A stretch of 64,000 nucleotides of DNA from positions 1,054,001 to 1,118,000 of the forward strand of contig JABMLP010000015.1 of NCBI GenBank assembly GCA_013176395.1. The letters run 5' to 3'. The position numbers were made by a program, and so were the translations under genes. The notes beneath the pieces are model-generated. The model saw nothing but the letters and a program-made list of their open reading frames with translations, did not search any database and had not been told where the DNA came from. The stretch comes from Venturia oleaginea. Lineage: Eukaryota; Ascomycota; Dothideomycetes; Venturiales; Venturiaceae. Below, piece after piece: positions 23,543 through 37,866 of the stretch (the first letter of the stretch is position 1; the number at the start of each line of letters is the position of its first letter).

Positions 23543-24484
23543 TGTGAATTGGAGCGGAACACGTAGGCCGCATCAATTGTTTGGACGTGTTCGAGCAGGC
23601 AGTATTAGGAGTCGCGTGGGGAATTGTAGGGAATCAAAATGATGGAATCCCGACGCCTATGCTGTAGAAAGACGGAAGATTTGTGGATTCGATGGAGTGG
23701 TTGATGGGGGATATATTTGTCGGAGAGCTGCTGTCTCCTAATTGAAGCTCGAAGGACAACTTACTTCCCGAACCACGGGATAATAACACAGGATAACGCG
23801 CTTATTTAAGCACGAGCTAGACCCAGATAGACCATTCATTACATACTCACTTTTATCTTACATTCCGGATGCCATTCACGTCCCTCCGTCTTACCACAGT
23901 ATCCAAAGTCGTCGATCTTTTCCAACAAAGGATCCCGTGCCTATCATCATTGTCTTACGAGGACTTGGCGAACAGAGCTGTGTGGCATACTGTCGCGAGT
24001 CTGAACTCTGGGTTTGAGAATGAGAGTGAGAATGAGAGGCTAAATTTAGACGTCGTTACTCCAGAGCACCAAATTGGCATTTATCAGTTCACACGTGCAA
24101 GTTTGCTGCAATTTCCCATTTTGAGACGTGTACCAGAGTTGCACGCATCTTCATGAGAAAACACCGACGCGTCGATAGAGTATAAAGCCAGGCCTATCCC
24201 TTTCATTCTCACTGCGTGTCAACCAGCATATCACGTTACTGTTCACTTGGGCATCGATCAAGAATCTCACAGCTGCAGCCCAAAGGTAGCCTACATACAA
24301 CCCTGACCGTGTCGGCCTCTACCCACATTGTCAATTTCGCTTTGACGTAACCTTCCTCCTTCATCAACCCGAACGCAGCCCACAAAGAAGTCACACACGC
24401 AAATATTCCTTCTTTAGACACACGGTTACCACAGAGATATCCAAGCATCCTCGCGCAACTGCTTCAGCAATCTCCACCGCAATT
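23543..24484. promoter_or_regulatory. divergent promoter region, clathrin / eIF3j
   Basis: About 940 bp between two divergent starts. A 95-codon plus frame at 23869-24156 has no recognisable domain, and I treat it as chance or 5' leader. The 60 bp before 24485 are rich in CAA/CTC typical of a fungal leader. Confidence 0.45.
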
Positions 24485-25491
24485 ATGGCTCCTGGAAAGT
24501 GGGGTACGTCACTTGCATGATCGACCTGCACACCGTTATTCGTCGGGAATTGTGCTAACAAAATGTCGCGATAGATGACGAAGAGAGCGATTCTTCATCC
24601 TCCGCATCCTCCCCTGTAATCGCCGCAACCCGACGGAAGTTCGACGATGAAGAAGATGATGGCGATGTACGTGTTCTCTTTACCCATGCTGTATCACGGC
24701 CTGTCCACTAACCACACAACAGGTTCTCGACTCCTGGGATGCCGCCGAAGACTCCGAAGTAGAGCGCGAAAAGGCAAAGAAGGCATCTGAGGCAAAGGCA
24801 AAGGCCGACGCAGAAGCAAAAGCAAACCACAAATCAAAGGCACAGCGCATCGCAGAAAAGCAAGCCGAAAATGCCCGACGGCTCGCCGAGGAAAGCAGTG
24901 ACGAAGAGGAAGAGGATGATGCGACACGACGAAGGCGGATACGCGAGACCGAGATCAACGCGGATCTTGCTCACGCTGAAGACCTGTTCGGCGGCGAAGT
25001 GCAAGTGCCAAACACCAGGACCGTAAAGAAGACCGTCATCCTCACGGACTCTAAGGACCCCATGTCCGTTGTTGACCTTGCCAGCATGCCTCTCTTCAAC
25101 CCAAAGACCAAGGAACAGTTCACGAAACTCCGCGAAACTCTCATCCCTCTTATCGCCGCCAACTCGAAACACGCACAATATACACTTTTCATGCAAGAAT
25201 TTACCAAGCAGATCTGCAAAGACCTGCCCAGTGATCAGATCAAGAAGATTGCTTCTGGTCTCACCACGTTATCGAATGAGAAGATGAAGGAAGAGAAGGC
25301 CGCGGAGAAAGGCGGAAAGAAGAAGAATACGAAGGCAAAGACTGTACTTAAGGCTGATAAGACATTCACGTCTAGCAAAATGGTTGACACGATGGCATAC
25401 GATGACGACGGACTTGATGAGTAGGTTTTGCGAGACTACCTACACAGTGGGTTATTCAGGCTAACGATAGCACAGCGGCGATTTCATGTGA
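24485..25491 (+). CDS. HCR1: translation initiation factor eIF3 subunit j
   Basis: Four exons, 24485-24503 (19 nt), 24575-24666, 24723-25420 and 25476-25491 (16 nt); 274 aa. eIF3j is a loosely bound eIF3 subunit that contacts the 40S decoding centre and assists 40S-mRNA binding and recycling. It starts MAPGKWDDEESDSSSS, has acidic and coiled-coil stretches (about 45-115, Ala/Lys/Glu-rich), the conserved block DPMSVVDLASMPLFNPKTK near 155, and TFTSSKMVDTMAYDDDGLD at the end. The 16-nt last exon replaces an immediate TAG (25422) with DDGDFM, the conserved acidic-aromatic eIF3j C-terminus; the intron has branch CTAAC and acceptor CACAG. A model ending at 25424 would miss it. Confidence 0.93.
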
Positions 25492-27394
25492 ACGATTTCA
25501 CGAGCACCTAGAAACACCCCCGCAATCGGCAACTGGCTTGACGACCCACCCCACTACCTCCTCCCACCACTCTTACCTCCTTTCCCAACCGGACGGAGTT
25601 TACAGGCGATGGATGGGGACAACATATATCTCAGATTTGATCTGACATTCAATTGTTTCTTTTCTGCTCTTTCGCGCCTATGCACTTTTATTCGCATTAC
25701 TCTGTTTTTATTGCCCTTTTTTCCACACTTGGACATACAGTACCCTACACGTGGATCTTGAAGGATGAGTAGATAATGAGTTGACAGGCCTGCGAGCATG
25801 AGGATCGAAAAGTTCTTAGCATATTTGTTCACAGCAATAGAGAGATTTGAGAGTCTTCATCTACTTTTGTGTTCCATTCATGTTCTGAGTTTTGTATTGG
25901 GTTGATCACGTTGCTCTCGCTGTTGAGATTCGGCTTTCCTAGACCTCAACTTCAGGCACTACAATCGACTTCGGATCATTGCACTCACTGACACATCAGA
26001 TCAGACTCGGTCTATTGGACTACATCATCAGTCTTGTTCCTTGCTATGGATGCCCTACGTATCACGTTGGATCCTCCCAAAATCTACATGGTGGTGCACC
26101 AATGGCTCTTTCGTTCGACTATTTGCCTCGTCAACTCTAATGTCAGGAAACATAGTACATGTCCATCTGTTGCATTCATGTCACTAAAAAATCTACGGTC
26201 ACTCATAGTGGGTGCCGAAACCCGTGTCCTGACCAAGGTAAAAATCTTGCACGTCTACTGGGAGCGCTGTCGGGTCGGGGTTATCCGTACAGGGGACGCG
26301 TTCTTGATGTGGTAGATCTCAGGACAAGCCTGAAGATTTGGTGTGGGAAAAGCTGGGGATAGATGGTAAGTCCTTGAGGGACCTTGTCTCTCTTGTCGAA
26401 TCTTGGAAATTGGGTGTGAAATTGGTGTTGGGATTTGATGATGGTTGATTCACTTAGCATTCAACGGCTAGAATAGAGCTCTGACTTTGTTTGTGCTCGA
26501 GGTACGTTGTTACTCCTGTTTCAGCTGCTTTTTGCACTGTATTCTTGCTCGATATACTGCTTCACTCATGACCGAGGAGTGAGTGTGGGATTTCTTACAT
26601 CTTCTACTCAAAGTGATTCAACTGCGATAGGTATCGCTGCTAAAGTGATTCAAGAAGGTACTTGGTAGGTCCACAGATGTAAGATCGAGATTCATTCCTG
26701 TGAAACAGTTCTCATGTTCTATTACTGAGACTTAAAAGTACAACGACATACATTCGTTGTCTTGCGATTAAAGGATGACGTAGTAGAGATTGCATTACGC
26801 GGTGTTTCTTCGTTTTAATGAAAGAGTCCGAGTCCAATGTTGCAGCAAACTACGAGAGGTTCACTATTGGTTGGTGAATAGGGGTGCGTAAGAGTGGCCT
26901 GGCAGACCGAGAACCGGTAAGACAGGCTGCGCTGCTTCCAGTATCTATCTTGGACTTCCGAATGGAGCAGAGAGAGACGATGCCATAGCAGAGATGGGGA
27001 AGACTATGAAAGCCATTTACGATGAGTAAATCTAAGGTTAGCAGTCCAGAAGAATGGACAGAAATAGTGAAAAGCGACAGCATTGCTCTGGCATACACGA
27101 AGATCACATCGAGATGCCTGAAATACCAAGCAGTCTCCAAAGCGAGAAGGAATAGCAGATCACCAATGGGTTGACAGCGTTCATCCTTATGAAGCTTCCA
27201 TTGCAAACGTGTTCAATGCTAGTTTCAAGCTCCGATAGGCCACGAAAGTTTTTCATTTTTCTGTGTGATGTTGGCTACTTTGTCAAACCAAGCAGCTTTG
27301 TCGTGAGCTTAATATGCGCCGGAACCGAGAAAGACACCTGCCATGAATGCATACCTAACCGCATTTTCGACGACCATCCCAAACCAAACGCGAT
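25492..27394. other. 1.9-kb intergenic, no supported gene
   Basis: Lies between the 3' ends of two convergent genes. Only short frames in all six readings, none with a recognisable domain. T-rich tracts after 25560 may be 3' UTR of eIF3j. A small unrecognised gene or non-coding RNA cannot be excluded. Confidence 0.35.
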
Positions 27395-28086
27395 TCATCG
27401 CACAATACCCTCGAATCGGCTTTTGTACCACTTAATTACCTCTCCTTGGGTGACGCGGTGGGAAGCACCGATCTTGGTCTTGCATCGGCGGCGCTTGGCA
27501 ACGCGGTTACCTGGACGAGTCCTGTTGTGGGTGAGTACTTGTCCGCTGTTGACCCAATTCCTGTAGAACAACTCACATGCAGCAGTAGAAGTCCATTCCG
27601 TAAATTCCAATACCTGGGTCGTACTTGATTCCCAAATCGATGTGCTCGCTAATACCGAAACCGAAGTTACCAGTCTCGGAGAAGTTACGCTTCCTCAACT
27701 CGTATTCCTTGACCTTGAGGCCACGCTCGAGAATCTCCTCTGCTTTTGGGCCGCGGACGGTGACGTGGACAGCGATCTTTTCGTTACGACGGATACCGAA
27801 GGTTCGGACGGTGTATCGGGCCTTGCCTGGGCAGAAATTAGAAGTTGATGGTAGCAAGTGGAGATTTCGTGTGCGTACTGTAGACTGGCGTTTGACCACT
27901 CAACTGTTCGAGCACCTTTGCAGCACGGGTGAGTCTATCACCAGACTCGCCAACAGAGATGTTCAGGACGAGTTTCTGGATGCGCAGCTCCCGCATGGGG
28001 TTGCTGGCCTTGTCGGATGCTTTTTCTCCAGACTGTAGGCACTGTTAGTGAGACCGCGACTGAGCTGATTTGTGTGTATGTACCAT
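27395..28086 (-). CDS. RPL11: 60S ribosomal protein uL5 (RPL11)
   Basis: Four exons in transcript order: 28086-28084 (ATG only), 28032-27879, 27826-27577, 27521-27395; 177 aa. It contacts 5S rRNA and helicase/P-site tRNA features in the central protuberance. The spliced product contains [73 protein letters not shown] and [10 protein letters not shown], followed by [14 protein letters not shown] and ending GIVR, all diagnostic of eukaryotic uL5. The first coding exon is the start codon alone, joined across a 51-nt intron with branch CACTAAC, a common arrangement in fungal ribosomal protein genes. Divergent from SmB. Confidence 0.96.
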
Positions 28087-28552
28087 TGTGAGGGATGTGG
28101 GTGGTTGTCGTGTTTGTCGTGGTCTTTTCTAACGAGGTCAATTTTGCGAGTTTGAGGTTCAAAAGTTTGCGTGGGTGGGCTGACATAATCAATTGCTTGG
28201 CACGAGCTTTCAAGAACTTCAAGTTCAGTTTGACGGACACTCGAGATTGTCAGCCCCCACCAGAAGCGACATTACCCCAGTCGAAGAACCCAAGATCATT
28301 CGAGGTACGAAACACCTCTCCCTTCCAAATCAAAATCTAGTCCCAAGGGCCGGTTAGCATAGGACAGCACACGAAAGTCTGGAGCGGAAAGCAGAGGCAG
28401 ACATACCAAAGACGGGAGAAGAAGCGGCTATCTTTAGGATTTTGTGGGATGCAAGTTCTGACCATCACTCACAGTCAGATTAATATCACTACTCTCCGCT
28501 AGACCACACCCATAGGAAAGCCCAAGTCGCGTCCGCGCGCAAAACCGACAAT
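28087..28552. promoter_or_regulatory. shared promoter of RPL11 and SmB
   Basis: 466 bp between two divergent starts of RNA-protein machinery genes (ribosome and spliceosome). Pyrimidine-rich on the transcribed side of each gene. No binding motif is assigned with confidence. Confidence 0.5.
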
Positions 28553-29465
28553 ATGGCATCCTCCAACAAGGCCGGAAAGATGGTATGTACCCAAAACCTG
28601 CAGTCCAAACGAGAGACTTTTGTTGACGCAGCTAGCTGACTTCGGAATATGTAGCAATTCTACGTAAGGCATCCTTGACCGCTTTCGAAAAGCACAAGTC
28701 CTAACTTGCGTATAGGTCAATTACCGAATGCGCGCCACTATGAATGATGGAAGGCAGCTCTCGGGACAGATGCTCGCATTTGATAAGGTACGGTTTGATT
28801 TCAAAACTGACTTGGACATTTCTAACTTCCTCCAGCACATGAACCTCGTACTCGCCGACACAGAAGAGTTCCGGAGAGTCAAGCAAAAGAAGAAGGCAGC
28901 AGCCCCAGGCGCCACATCATCCGAAGAAATCGAAGTCGAGGACAAGAGAACTCTGGGTCTCACCATCGTCCGCGGAACACATGTCGTTTCTATGACAGTA
29001 GATGGCCCACCTCCAGCAGACCCATCATCTCGCTTAGGACAAAGTGCGCCAGGCGGAGGTCCAGCTTCCGGTGGAACAGCATTGGCATCAGGGCCCGGCA
29101 CAAGCAGACCAGCTGGTAGAGGAATGCCAATTGGCTTGACAGGCCCAGCTTTCGGCGTTGGAGGACCTATGGCACCAGGCATGGCACCGATGGCACCAGG
29201 GTTCCCAGGGAGAGGTGGTCCACGTATGTTTTGCCCTGGAATTTTCATGAAGGAAAGCTAACCATTTTCTAGCTGGTTTCGGTGGTCCTTCAGGCTTTGG
29301 TGGTCCTCCAGGTGCTCCTCGTAGGTTCCCATGCTACCTTGTCTCCTAATCTTTGTGCTGACAATCTTCACAGCCGGATTCCAACCTCCACCAGGTTTCC
29401 AAGGCGGCCCACCAGGTGCCGGCCGTGGCTTTCCTGGTGGTCCACCACCGGGTTTCGGACGTTAA
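28553..29465 (+). CDS. SMB1: spliceosomal Sm protein B/B'
   Basis: Six exons: 28553-28582, 28655-28663 (9 nt), 28716-28787, 28836-29223, 29273-29320, 29374-29465; 212 aa. It is one of seven Sm ring proteins of U1, U2, U4 and U5 snRNPs. The Sm1 motif (YRMRATMNDGRQLSGQMLAFDKHMNLVL, about 16-44) and Sm2 motif (KRTLGLTIVRGTHVVSM) are intact. The tail from about residue 110 is Gly/Pro/Met-rich with PPGF and GRG repeats, as in SmB/B'. The 9-nt microexon CAATTCTAC encodes QFY. The 48-nt intron 28788-28835 is in frame and stop-free; retaining it would insert 16 residues in the middle of Sm1. Confidence 0.95.
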
Positions 29466-30182
29466 GGCATTGAGGTGAAGGATGGCCGAACCGGAGGAGA
29501 TATTCCCTTGTCGGAAGTAACTCAAAAAGGCGCACAAAGAACTTTAGAGTACCTCCAACCCACGATACCAGTCTGGACGATCGAATTTGGGAGGCATGCG
29601 CCACGGCTTGAGTAGTCATGTGGTTCGGGATCAGCAGCTAGGTAGAAAGAACGGCCTTAGGCTTATTGGGCGATAACAGGTCTAGAGAGAGCTCAATCGA
29701 CACTGCAGCTCAGATTCGTCCCTCATTTTGGGGTTCGAGTTCAGCAGAAACCACCACGTTGATCAATTTATTATGCCAGCAGTGCCTGGCCTTCCGCACG
29801 ATCTTACCAATGTCTGATATCAATTTTGAGCCAGTTTTTGGTGAACACGCAAGAATTTCTTCCACTTGATGTTGTCAATAATGGGAACAATAGGATTATA
29901 TCGCAGCACAACAATGATTTCATGGCTATTGTTCGTACAAACATTACACATCTTATTGTCGCAACCTTTGTTGTCAAAAATCTTATAACCTTTAGAATAT
30001 GTCAAACTTCTCCCACTGTTTGTATTTCGTTCTTTCAACATCTGCCACGTCTTCATCGTCCCCTTTTCACCTTAACAACTGATCTTGCCTAGCAGTGCTA
30101 GACACTCTTACTTTCATTACGAGCTGCTGGCCAGTTCAGTCCCACCAAATCCCGCCTCCACCAACCAAGACCAAATTTCAAG
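29466..30182. other. intergenic
   Basis: No coding signal. Contains the 3' UTR of SmB and a CA/CC-rich leader just before 30183. Confidence 0.4.
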
Positions 30183-32022
30183 ATGAGGGAGACCATGCGC
30201 GACGGCCAGAAGACCACTCGATCCGCCTCCAACCGCTCCAAAGCCCCAAAAGAACCACTTGGCCGTGTCGGTACCAGCACTTCACGTCCAGAGCTCACAC
30301 GTGCATCATCCTCCATGGACGTCACACTCGCTGCAGGTGCAGCCATTGACCGTCACGGTACACCGATGCATCCAGCCATTACAAAACCTCGCGAGAGTCC
30401 TGCGAAACCACAACCTGTTCGCCGTCCTACGAGAGATATATATCCACCCAGCCCCATCTTTGAAGATATTGATTTGGGAATGCAATCTGGATCCATGAGT
30501 TCCCGGTCTACGAACCCTTCTTCTCTTGGTTCTTACTCGACCGGCACGAGAAATAAGGAGAGTTTTGATAGTTGTAGTACTGCGCCTAGCTTTAGAGCTT
30601 CTGATGATGCTTTTAGATCTCGCACGGAAGCGCCTGGTACGGAAGGACAGGGAAGTCAACCCCCACGAGCCAAGGAAAGAGGTTGCTTCATGAATGCACT
30701 GAAAATTTTCTGGGGAGATTGGAAGGAGGTCAATCGGCTTGGTGGGCCCAGTCAGGAGGCGTTGGCTTGGGAGTCGGTCAAAGACTGGTGGAGTGGTAGA
30801 AGCAAGATGACGGATGTTAAACGCAGTCCACGACCTACTGCTGCTCAGCCAGCTCTCGAGCTGGACCAGTTCTCTCCTGGGTCCAACCGTGGATATCAGG
30901 AACAAGCGCAGCAAGCTATTACTCCTCGTGCTCCACCTGCTGCTGCCAGAAGAGGTGGGCCTGAGCATGCGGTGGTTAATTCTGACGCAGCCACAGAAAT
31001 CACCACCTGGACCCAGGTCATCAATGCCGGCAAAGGTGTCAGAACTAAGTCAGGCCTGAGACATGAAGTTTGCAACGACTCACCAAAACATGCAGACGAT
31101 GCTATTCCTCATGAAAGACCACCAGCTTTCCGAATCCACGCTCAAGACCAGTGTCTGTACGACCATCGTGACAACAATATCAACCACGGCTCCTTTGACG
31201 ATTTCGATGGCCACCACGGTGACGATTGGGACAGACAGACTCGCGCCCCAACAATGGCCTCTTCAGCCTACGGCGCCCGAATGTCTCATGCCAACTCCTC
31301 AGATTGGAAACCCGTGAATGACACTCACGACTATACCAACAACCGCCCAGCCTCAAGTATCTACACCACAACCACGAACGGCCATCCAAATCCTCAGCAC
31401 TACCGATCAGAAACACCACCGAGTGTTCCTGCTATCCATGGTAAGTATCTCCCACGAAATCAGAATATTGCACCTGCACATGAATCTAATAGTCCGTGGC
31501 AAGAAACACGAGAATACGTCAGTCCTTTGAGTGAGACTTATGATTCTTCGATTCTAGATAATCTCACACCGATTTCCCCGCTTCAAGCATTGAGGGAGGG
31601 TTATTCTCCTTCGAGGGCCCAGTGGTCTTCAAATGTGCAGCAGCAGCAAGATGAAAGATACGACCACAAAGGGCTTGAGAGATACGACCGACGGGATACG
31701 TGGGAGCTGAACGACGATGGACAGGAAAGACGTTATGGAGAGGAAGAAGGCGTAACAAACACAGGTACAGATTTCTATGAGTTTTATAACTCTAGTGGGC
31801 CCGTTTTCAGTGAGAAGCAGTAGACTGACACCCTTTTGATTGTATTTAGTTGCGCATGCGAATCGGAATCGGGGCCAGTTCTTGGGTGTTCCGCAGGGAG
31901 GTAGAGAGTATGCGAAATCGCTTCCTGAGACGGCGGTGACAGGGAAGACTGAGATGTTGAGTGTAACGGACGTTTTAAACAGACCCGATGAAGATGGGAA
32001 GTGGGACAGGATTATTGAGTGA
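30183..32022 (+). CDS. disordered fungal protein of unknown function
   Basis: Two exons, 30183-31764 and 31850-32022, spliced in frame to 584 aa; the donor is G|GTACAG and the acceptor TTTAG. Without the intron the first frame would stop at 31823. The sequence is mostly low-complexity (Ser, Thr, Pro, Asn, Gln), with Arg/Ser-rich stretches near the N-terminus. One ordered island at about 160-205 contains GCFMNALKIFWGDWKEVNRL and LAWESVKDWWSG, rich in aromatic residues, as the likely binding or folding element. Exon 2 adds GQFLGVPQGGREYAKSLPE and VTDVLNRPDEDGKWDRIIE, a second conserved-looking block. No signal peptide or TM segment; no family recognised. Upstream in-frame ATG choice is uncertain. 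Confidence 0.7.
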
Positions 32023-33000
32023 GAAGTGATGTGTCGTTGATGATGAATTGATGATTGCGAGGCGCGTATTTGTCTCTTGTGTTTTGAAGAATCGATCGTC
32101 GATATGGCTGGGTGCTACATGATTGTCTTCATCTCTTTGACTCTTTCAGAAAGGTATTATGGCGACATATATCTATGGGTGGTATCTTCAATGTTCAACA
32201 TGCTTCATCCCTTGATCCCGTGTTCTGTTGGCAAAAAGCACTTTGCCATAGTGCGGAAGATGCCTGACCCGCACATAGTCAACGCCTTCGTCTTTGAGCG
32301 GTCGTTCAGAAAGCTGTATCCGAGAACGATCTGATCGGACGATGAGGAACAGATTGTCAACGCAAGAAGAGGGAAAGCCATAATCAGTCCAGCCTTCTTT
32401 GGCACCATGAGCTGCGATTCCAGTATCCATTTCAAGCCATTCATTACTAATGTGAAACATTGACTCTCAATAAGGACGAGGAGTTTCAATTTCTACCGAT
32501 TCCTGTGATATATCAGCTCTGAATTTCAATGATGGGTCGCTGATATTTCCTGCTTGTGAGGGTGGAAGGCGAGCTTTCGTACGATCTGGTAGCCTGGAAT
32601 CGAAGTCATTGAAGCCCTGGAAAATACCAAGAAGAGAATCGTCTAGGCTCTAACAGAGTCGAATGATTATTGAAAGCTTGGCTGTCGGACAGGTGAAAGA
32701 GACGATGCTCACAAAACGTTTTGTGGCCTCTCACGACGCAATCCACTGGACAATATTGTAGGCAGAGGAGAACAAGAACATCGACTATCATTCAAGAGAT
32801 CAGCATCATAAAATTAGAAACCATTTGGGACGTAAATCGTGCTGATATTTTCTTCTCTTCGTGATCTCATGGCCAGTTTTGTCTACACTTCCTCCTAATA
32901 AAATATCCCTATCATGCTTAGGCAAAGAACAAGCGCTCTTTGGATCGAGGGCCGCCACGAAGCTTTGAAAAGCGCGACAAACTCGCGGTGTCGTGCAAAT
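32023..33000. other. intergenic, 3' sides of two convergent genes
   Basis: No recognisable coding region. Short minus frames around 32190-32490 overlap in two readings with no family match. Confidence 0.4.
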
Positions 33001-34530
<1,530 letters not shown>

Positions 34531-35148
34531 AGGGAATACCTTTCGTGGGGGAATGGCTCAATCAAAGTCTTAATACCGTGATGTCAGCTGTTGTCTTTCC
34601 ATGGCCGCGGAAGAAGAATCCTCGATGCACGATAAGGCTGGTCTGAAGCTCCGCTGCATGCGTTTTCGTCGAGTCTCGCCCATCCGCATGTTTCTCTTGG
34701 TCGGGAGTGGCATTCATTGTATCTTTTGCTTACCTGGTATGAGCTTCAATATATCAATTGAATTTGTCTCGGGTTGGAACGAGATTTCGTTGTTGATAGT
34801 TTGTTTGACTCGGAGATTTTCATTGTGTTGAAGGAGGGGTTGAGTGAGCTATTAGTAGATACTTAGTGGGGTGGTGGGATGCTTTCTTTTTCTTTTGCCT
34901 ACTACGTAATTATATCTGTTGTTATCTTCCCACCATTCCTTTTCAGACGTCTATCATGCTGTAACAAAAAAATATGAGAAATAGACACAGAAGTAGTCAT
35001 GTGGACTGCCTTCTAAGGATATCACGTGACTGCACTGAATCCTATGTAACACCCTCTAAATGCACCAGCCTTGCCCAAAACGCCAGTCGCTATGCAGTTC
35101 GAGAGCCAGAGCCGAGTCCAATTTATGCCCACCTCTTCTCATAGAGCA
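34531..35148. other. intergenic
   Basis: No coding signal. Part is distal enolase promoter; the right end holds the 3' UTR of the gamma-glutamyltransferase gene. Confidence 0.4.
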
Positions 35149-37017
35149 TTAAACAGCAACACCACCACTGGTCAATTGCCTGGGCTCACCAGCGGCTTCA
35201 AAAATCCCGTCTCCAAAACTTCTGACGCCCTGGACTGAAGAGGAATGCGGCGGTTGCCACGTAATATTATGTCCCAGTTCCTTAAGATATGCCGCTGTGG
35301 CATTGTCGTAGCCAAATCTCTGCCGTCCCGTTTTCGCCATCCATCCACCTCCTTCATTCTCATCCTGTGGCCACTCCAACGCCATGGTATCTGGTTGCAA
35401 TTGATCGTGGAATCGGGGCTGTTCAAGAGACTCGGAGACGGACATATTACGGTCTAAAACATACCACAATTGCTGAATTACTGCTGAGGGAATACGACTT
35501 CCTCCTGCAGAACCAACGACAAAGTAGAGCGTGCCGTTGGCGTGCTCAACGATGGTGGGAGACATACTGGAAAGTGGTCGTTTCCCTGGTCTGATGAAGT
35601 TTGCCGGATGTGGTTCGTAGCCAAAAACATTCTTTTTACCTGGGATGGAAAAGTCGTTCATTTCATTGTTCATGATGACTCCTGTTTCAGGGACCATGAC
35701 TTTACTGCCGAAGAAGAGGTTGATGGTAGTGGTAAGGCTGATAGCAAGACCAGATGCGTCAGCGACTGAGATATGCGAAGTGCCGTGGTTTTCCACAGTC
35801 CTCCATTTTCCGGAATGGTAGTGATCTTCTGTATATGCTTTTGTATCCGAGATGTTGGCTCGGACCGCCTTTCCAGTAGCAGGTGCTAGCATCCTTTTTT
35901 GATACTTCGATAAATCGTCGTTAACAAATGAAGGATCTCCCAGCGACATACGCTACAAGAGCAGTTAGCATTTATTTGTCATTAATCTTCACACGTGTAA
36001 AGAAGAGCAAGATCTCACCATGCCGTATGCCCACCGCATAGCTTCGTCCAAGCGATGCGTGCTGAGATTCAGCTGTTCATTCCAACCAAAATCTTCATAT
36101 CCATCCATGATATTCATGACCGCCATTGACAGCACCCCAGAAGCTGGAGCAGAATTCGACGTCAGCGTGTATTCCCTGTAATTGACAGAAGCTGGCTCCC
36201 TCAATTGAATCCTATAGTCCCTTAAATCCTTCACCGTCATGCTCCCGTTATTTGCATTAACAGCCTTGACCAGATCTTCTGCCATCTTACCATTGTAAAA
36301 CACATCCGCCCCCCCATCTGCAATCTTCTCGAGTGTATTCGCATATCTCTTCCTAGAAATCCAATCCCCCAACCCCAATGTCGTCCCATTCGGCGCAAAA
36401 TCCACCGCCCACTCATCCTTCTCATACAAGAACTTCCCCTCAGACAGCATCCCCATAGCATCACCCAGATCCCTCCCAATCTCCCACCCTTTCCTCGCAA
36501 GCTCAACACCAGGCATGACCACCTCCTTCCAACTCAACTTCCCAAAACTCCCATGTATCCACTCCAAACCCCTCAACTCCCCAGGAACAGCACAACTCAA
36601 TCCCTCCACAACACTAGCTCTAGTATTATTCTTGAACATATCCTCAAAAGCGCTCGCTGGGGCTTTTTCCCGGAAGTCCAAGTCGAAGTATGATCCATTC
36701 GGCACACGAATGGTAGCAAAACCCCCTCCTCCAAGTCCGGAATGATACATGCCCTGTACACCAACGCAAATTGTCGTGGCGACAACGGCGTCAGCCGCAT
36801 TCCCTCCTTTTAAAAGTACATTTGTTCCAATCTTGGAACATGTTGCTGATTCCGATGCTACAGCGCCGATGCGCGGTTCGGAGAATGAGTGGAGGAGCGA
36901 ACCGAGAGCGAGTTGGCTGGTGAGGTAGGAAAGGAGCGGCGCCATGATGAGAGAGCGGAGGGATGTAAGGAAGGGCGAAGGACACCCACACCGCTGTGGT
37001 GAGCGATGCAGGCGCAT
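35149..37017 (-). CDS. GGT1: gamma-glutamyltransferase
   Basis: Two exons in transcript order, 37017-36019 and 35952-35149; 600 aa. It hydrolyses or transfers the gamma-glutamyl group of glutathione, normally as a secreted or vacuolar enzyme cleaved autocatalytically into two chains. Hydrophobic N-terminal anchor/signal (about 20-45, LIMAPLLSYLTSQLALGSLL), LKGGNAADAVVATTICVGV, HSGLGGGGF, and the processing site N-H-G-T with nucleophile Thr about residue 390 in HGTSHISVAD. C-terminal block SSMSPTIV, GSAGGSRIPSAV, then LTSGGVAV. Start at 37017 is the furthest upstream ATG; an alternative at MAPLL (about residue 25) would place the hydrophobic segment at the very N-terminus. Confidence 0.95.
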
Positions 37018-37866
37018 GGCGAAAGTTTTGATCTCGTCTTATCAGGGTTGTATCGGGGAAGGCGTCGATTGTTCCGATTGGCTGGTTGATGCAATGCCGG
37101 CTCGAAAAGGCAATCCCGCTCCCAACTTCAGCCTTGGGATCAATTGAAACAAGAGTACAATCCCTTTGCTCATGAGATTAGGACTTGTTGTCTTTACGGT
37201 GATCTAGTATCTATTGTCAATAATATCTGCTGTCATCAACTTGCCTACAGACCAGGTAATGCGGAGACATGTATTACGCTATGACAGAATTAACGGTCAG
37301 TTCCCATATTTCTTAGTTGAATTTTGCTCGGCACGTCAGTAGGTATCATTCATGTCTCTCTTCCTGATGCCAAGATCAATTTGTCATATCGCAAGTTCCA
37401 CATCGATAATTCATGGTTGAAGGTTACCGGGAGTTTATCAGTCTCAAAACAGAATGACTTGTTACTCCTCTGATATGGTGTTCAAGCCCACCAAAAGCTG
37501 TTATTAAGATACTGCTAGTGGCCAGATACACAGAAACAGCGAGTTCAGAGATATATATACGACTAGGGATGAGATTCTATTCTCCTTCGCTCTGTTCGAT
37601 AACAAAGCCCGAAGCAGAGAATTTCCTTCTCATCGTGAACTGAGGATTGACATAATAATAGGATTGATTATAGAAATATTTGGTATTACATCTAGCTTCA
37701 GCTACTGTGCACACTCACTTCCAACCATGCAGATGTATGCAAGAACGCTAAACAGAACCATGAGCCTGTCCCCATACGTCTAATTTGACCAGCACTCCAG
37801 GTATATCCTTCCCAAACTCCCTTTATAAATCGTTTATATCAACATGCTAGACGAAGTAAAAAAAAT
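37018..37866. other. intergenic
   Basis: GGT upstream region and 3' side of the Sfk1-like gene; no coding signal seen. Confidence 0.4.

Noticed and set aside
23869..24156. 95-codon frame between clathrin and eIF3j as a separate gene
   Set aside because: No recognisable domain, and it lies in a short divergent promoter; unsupported without transcripts.
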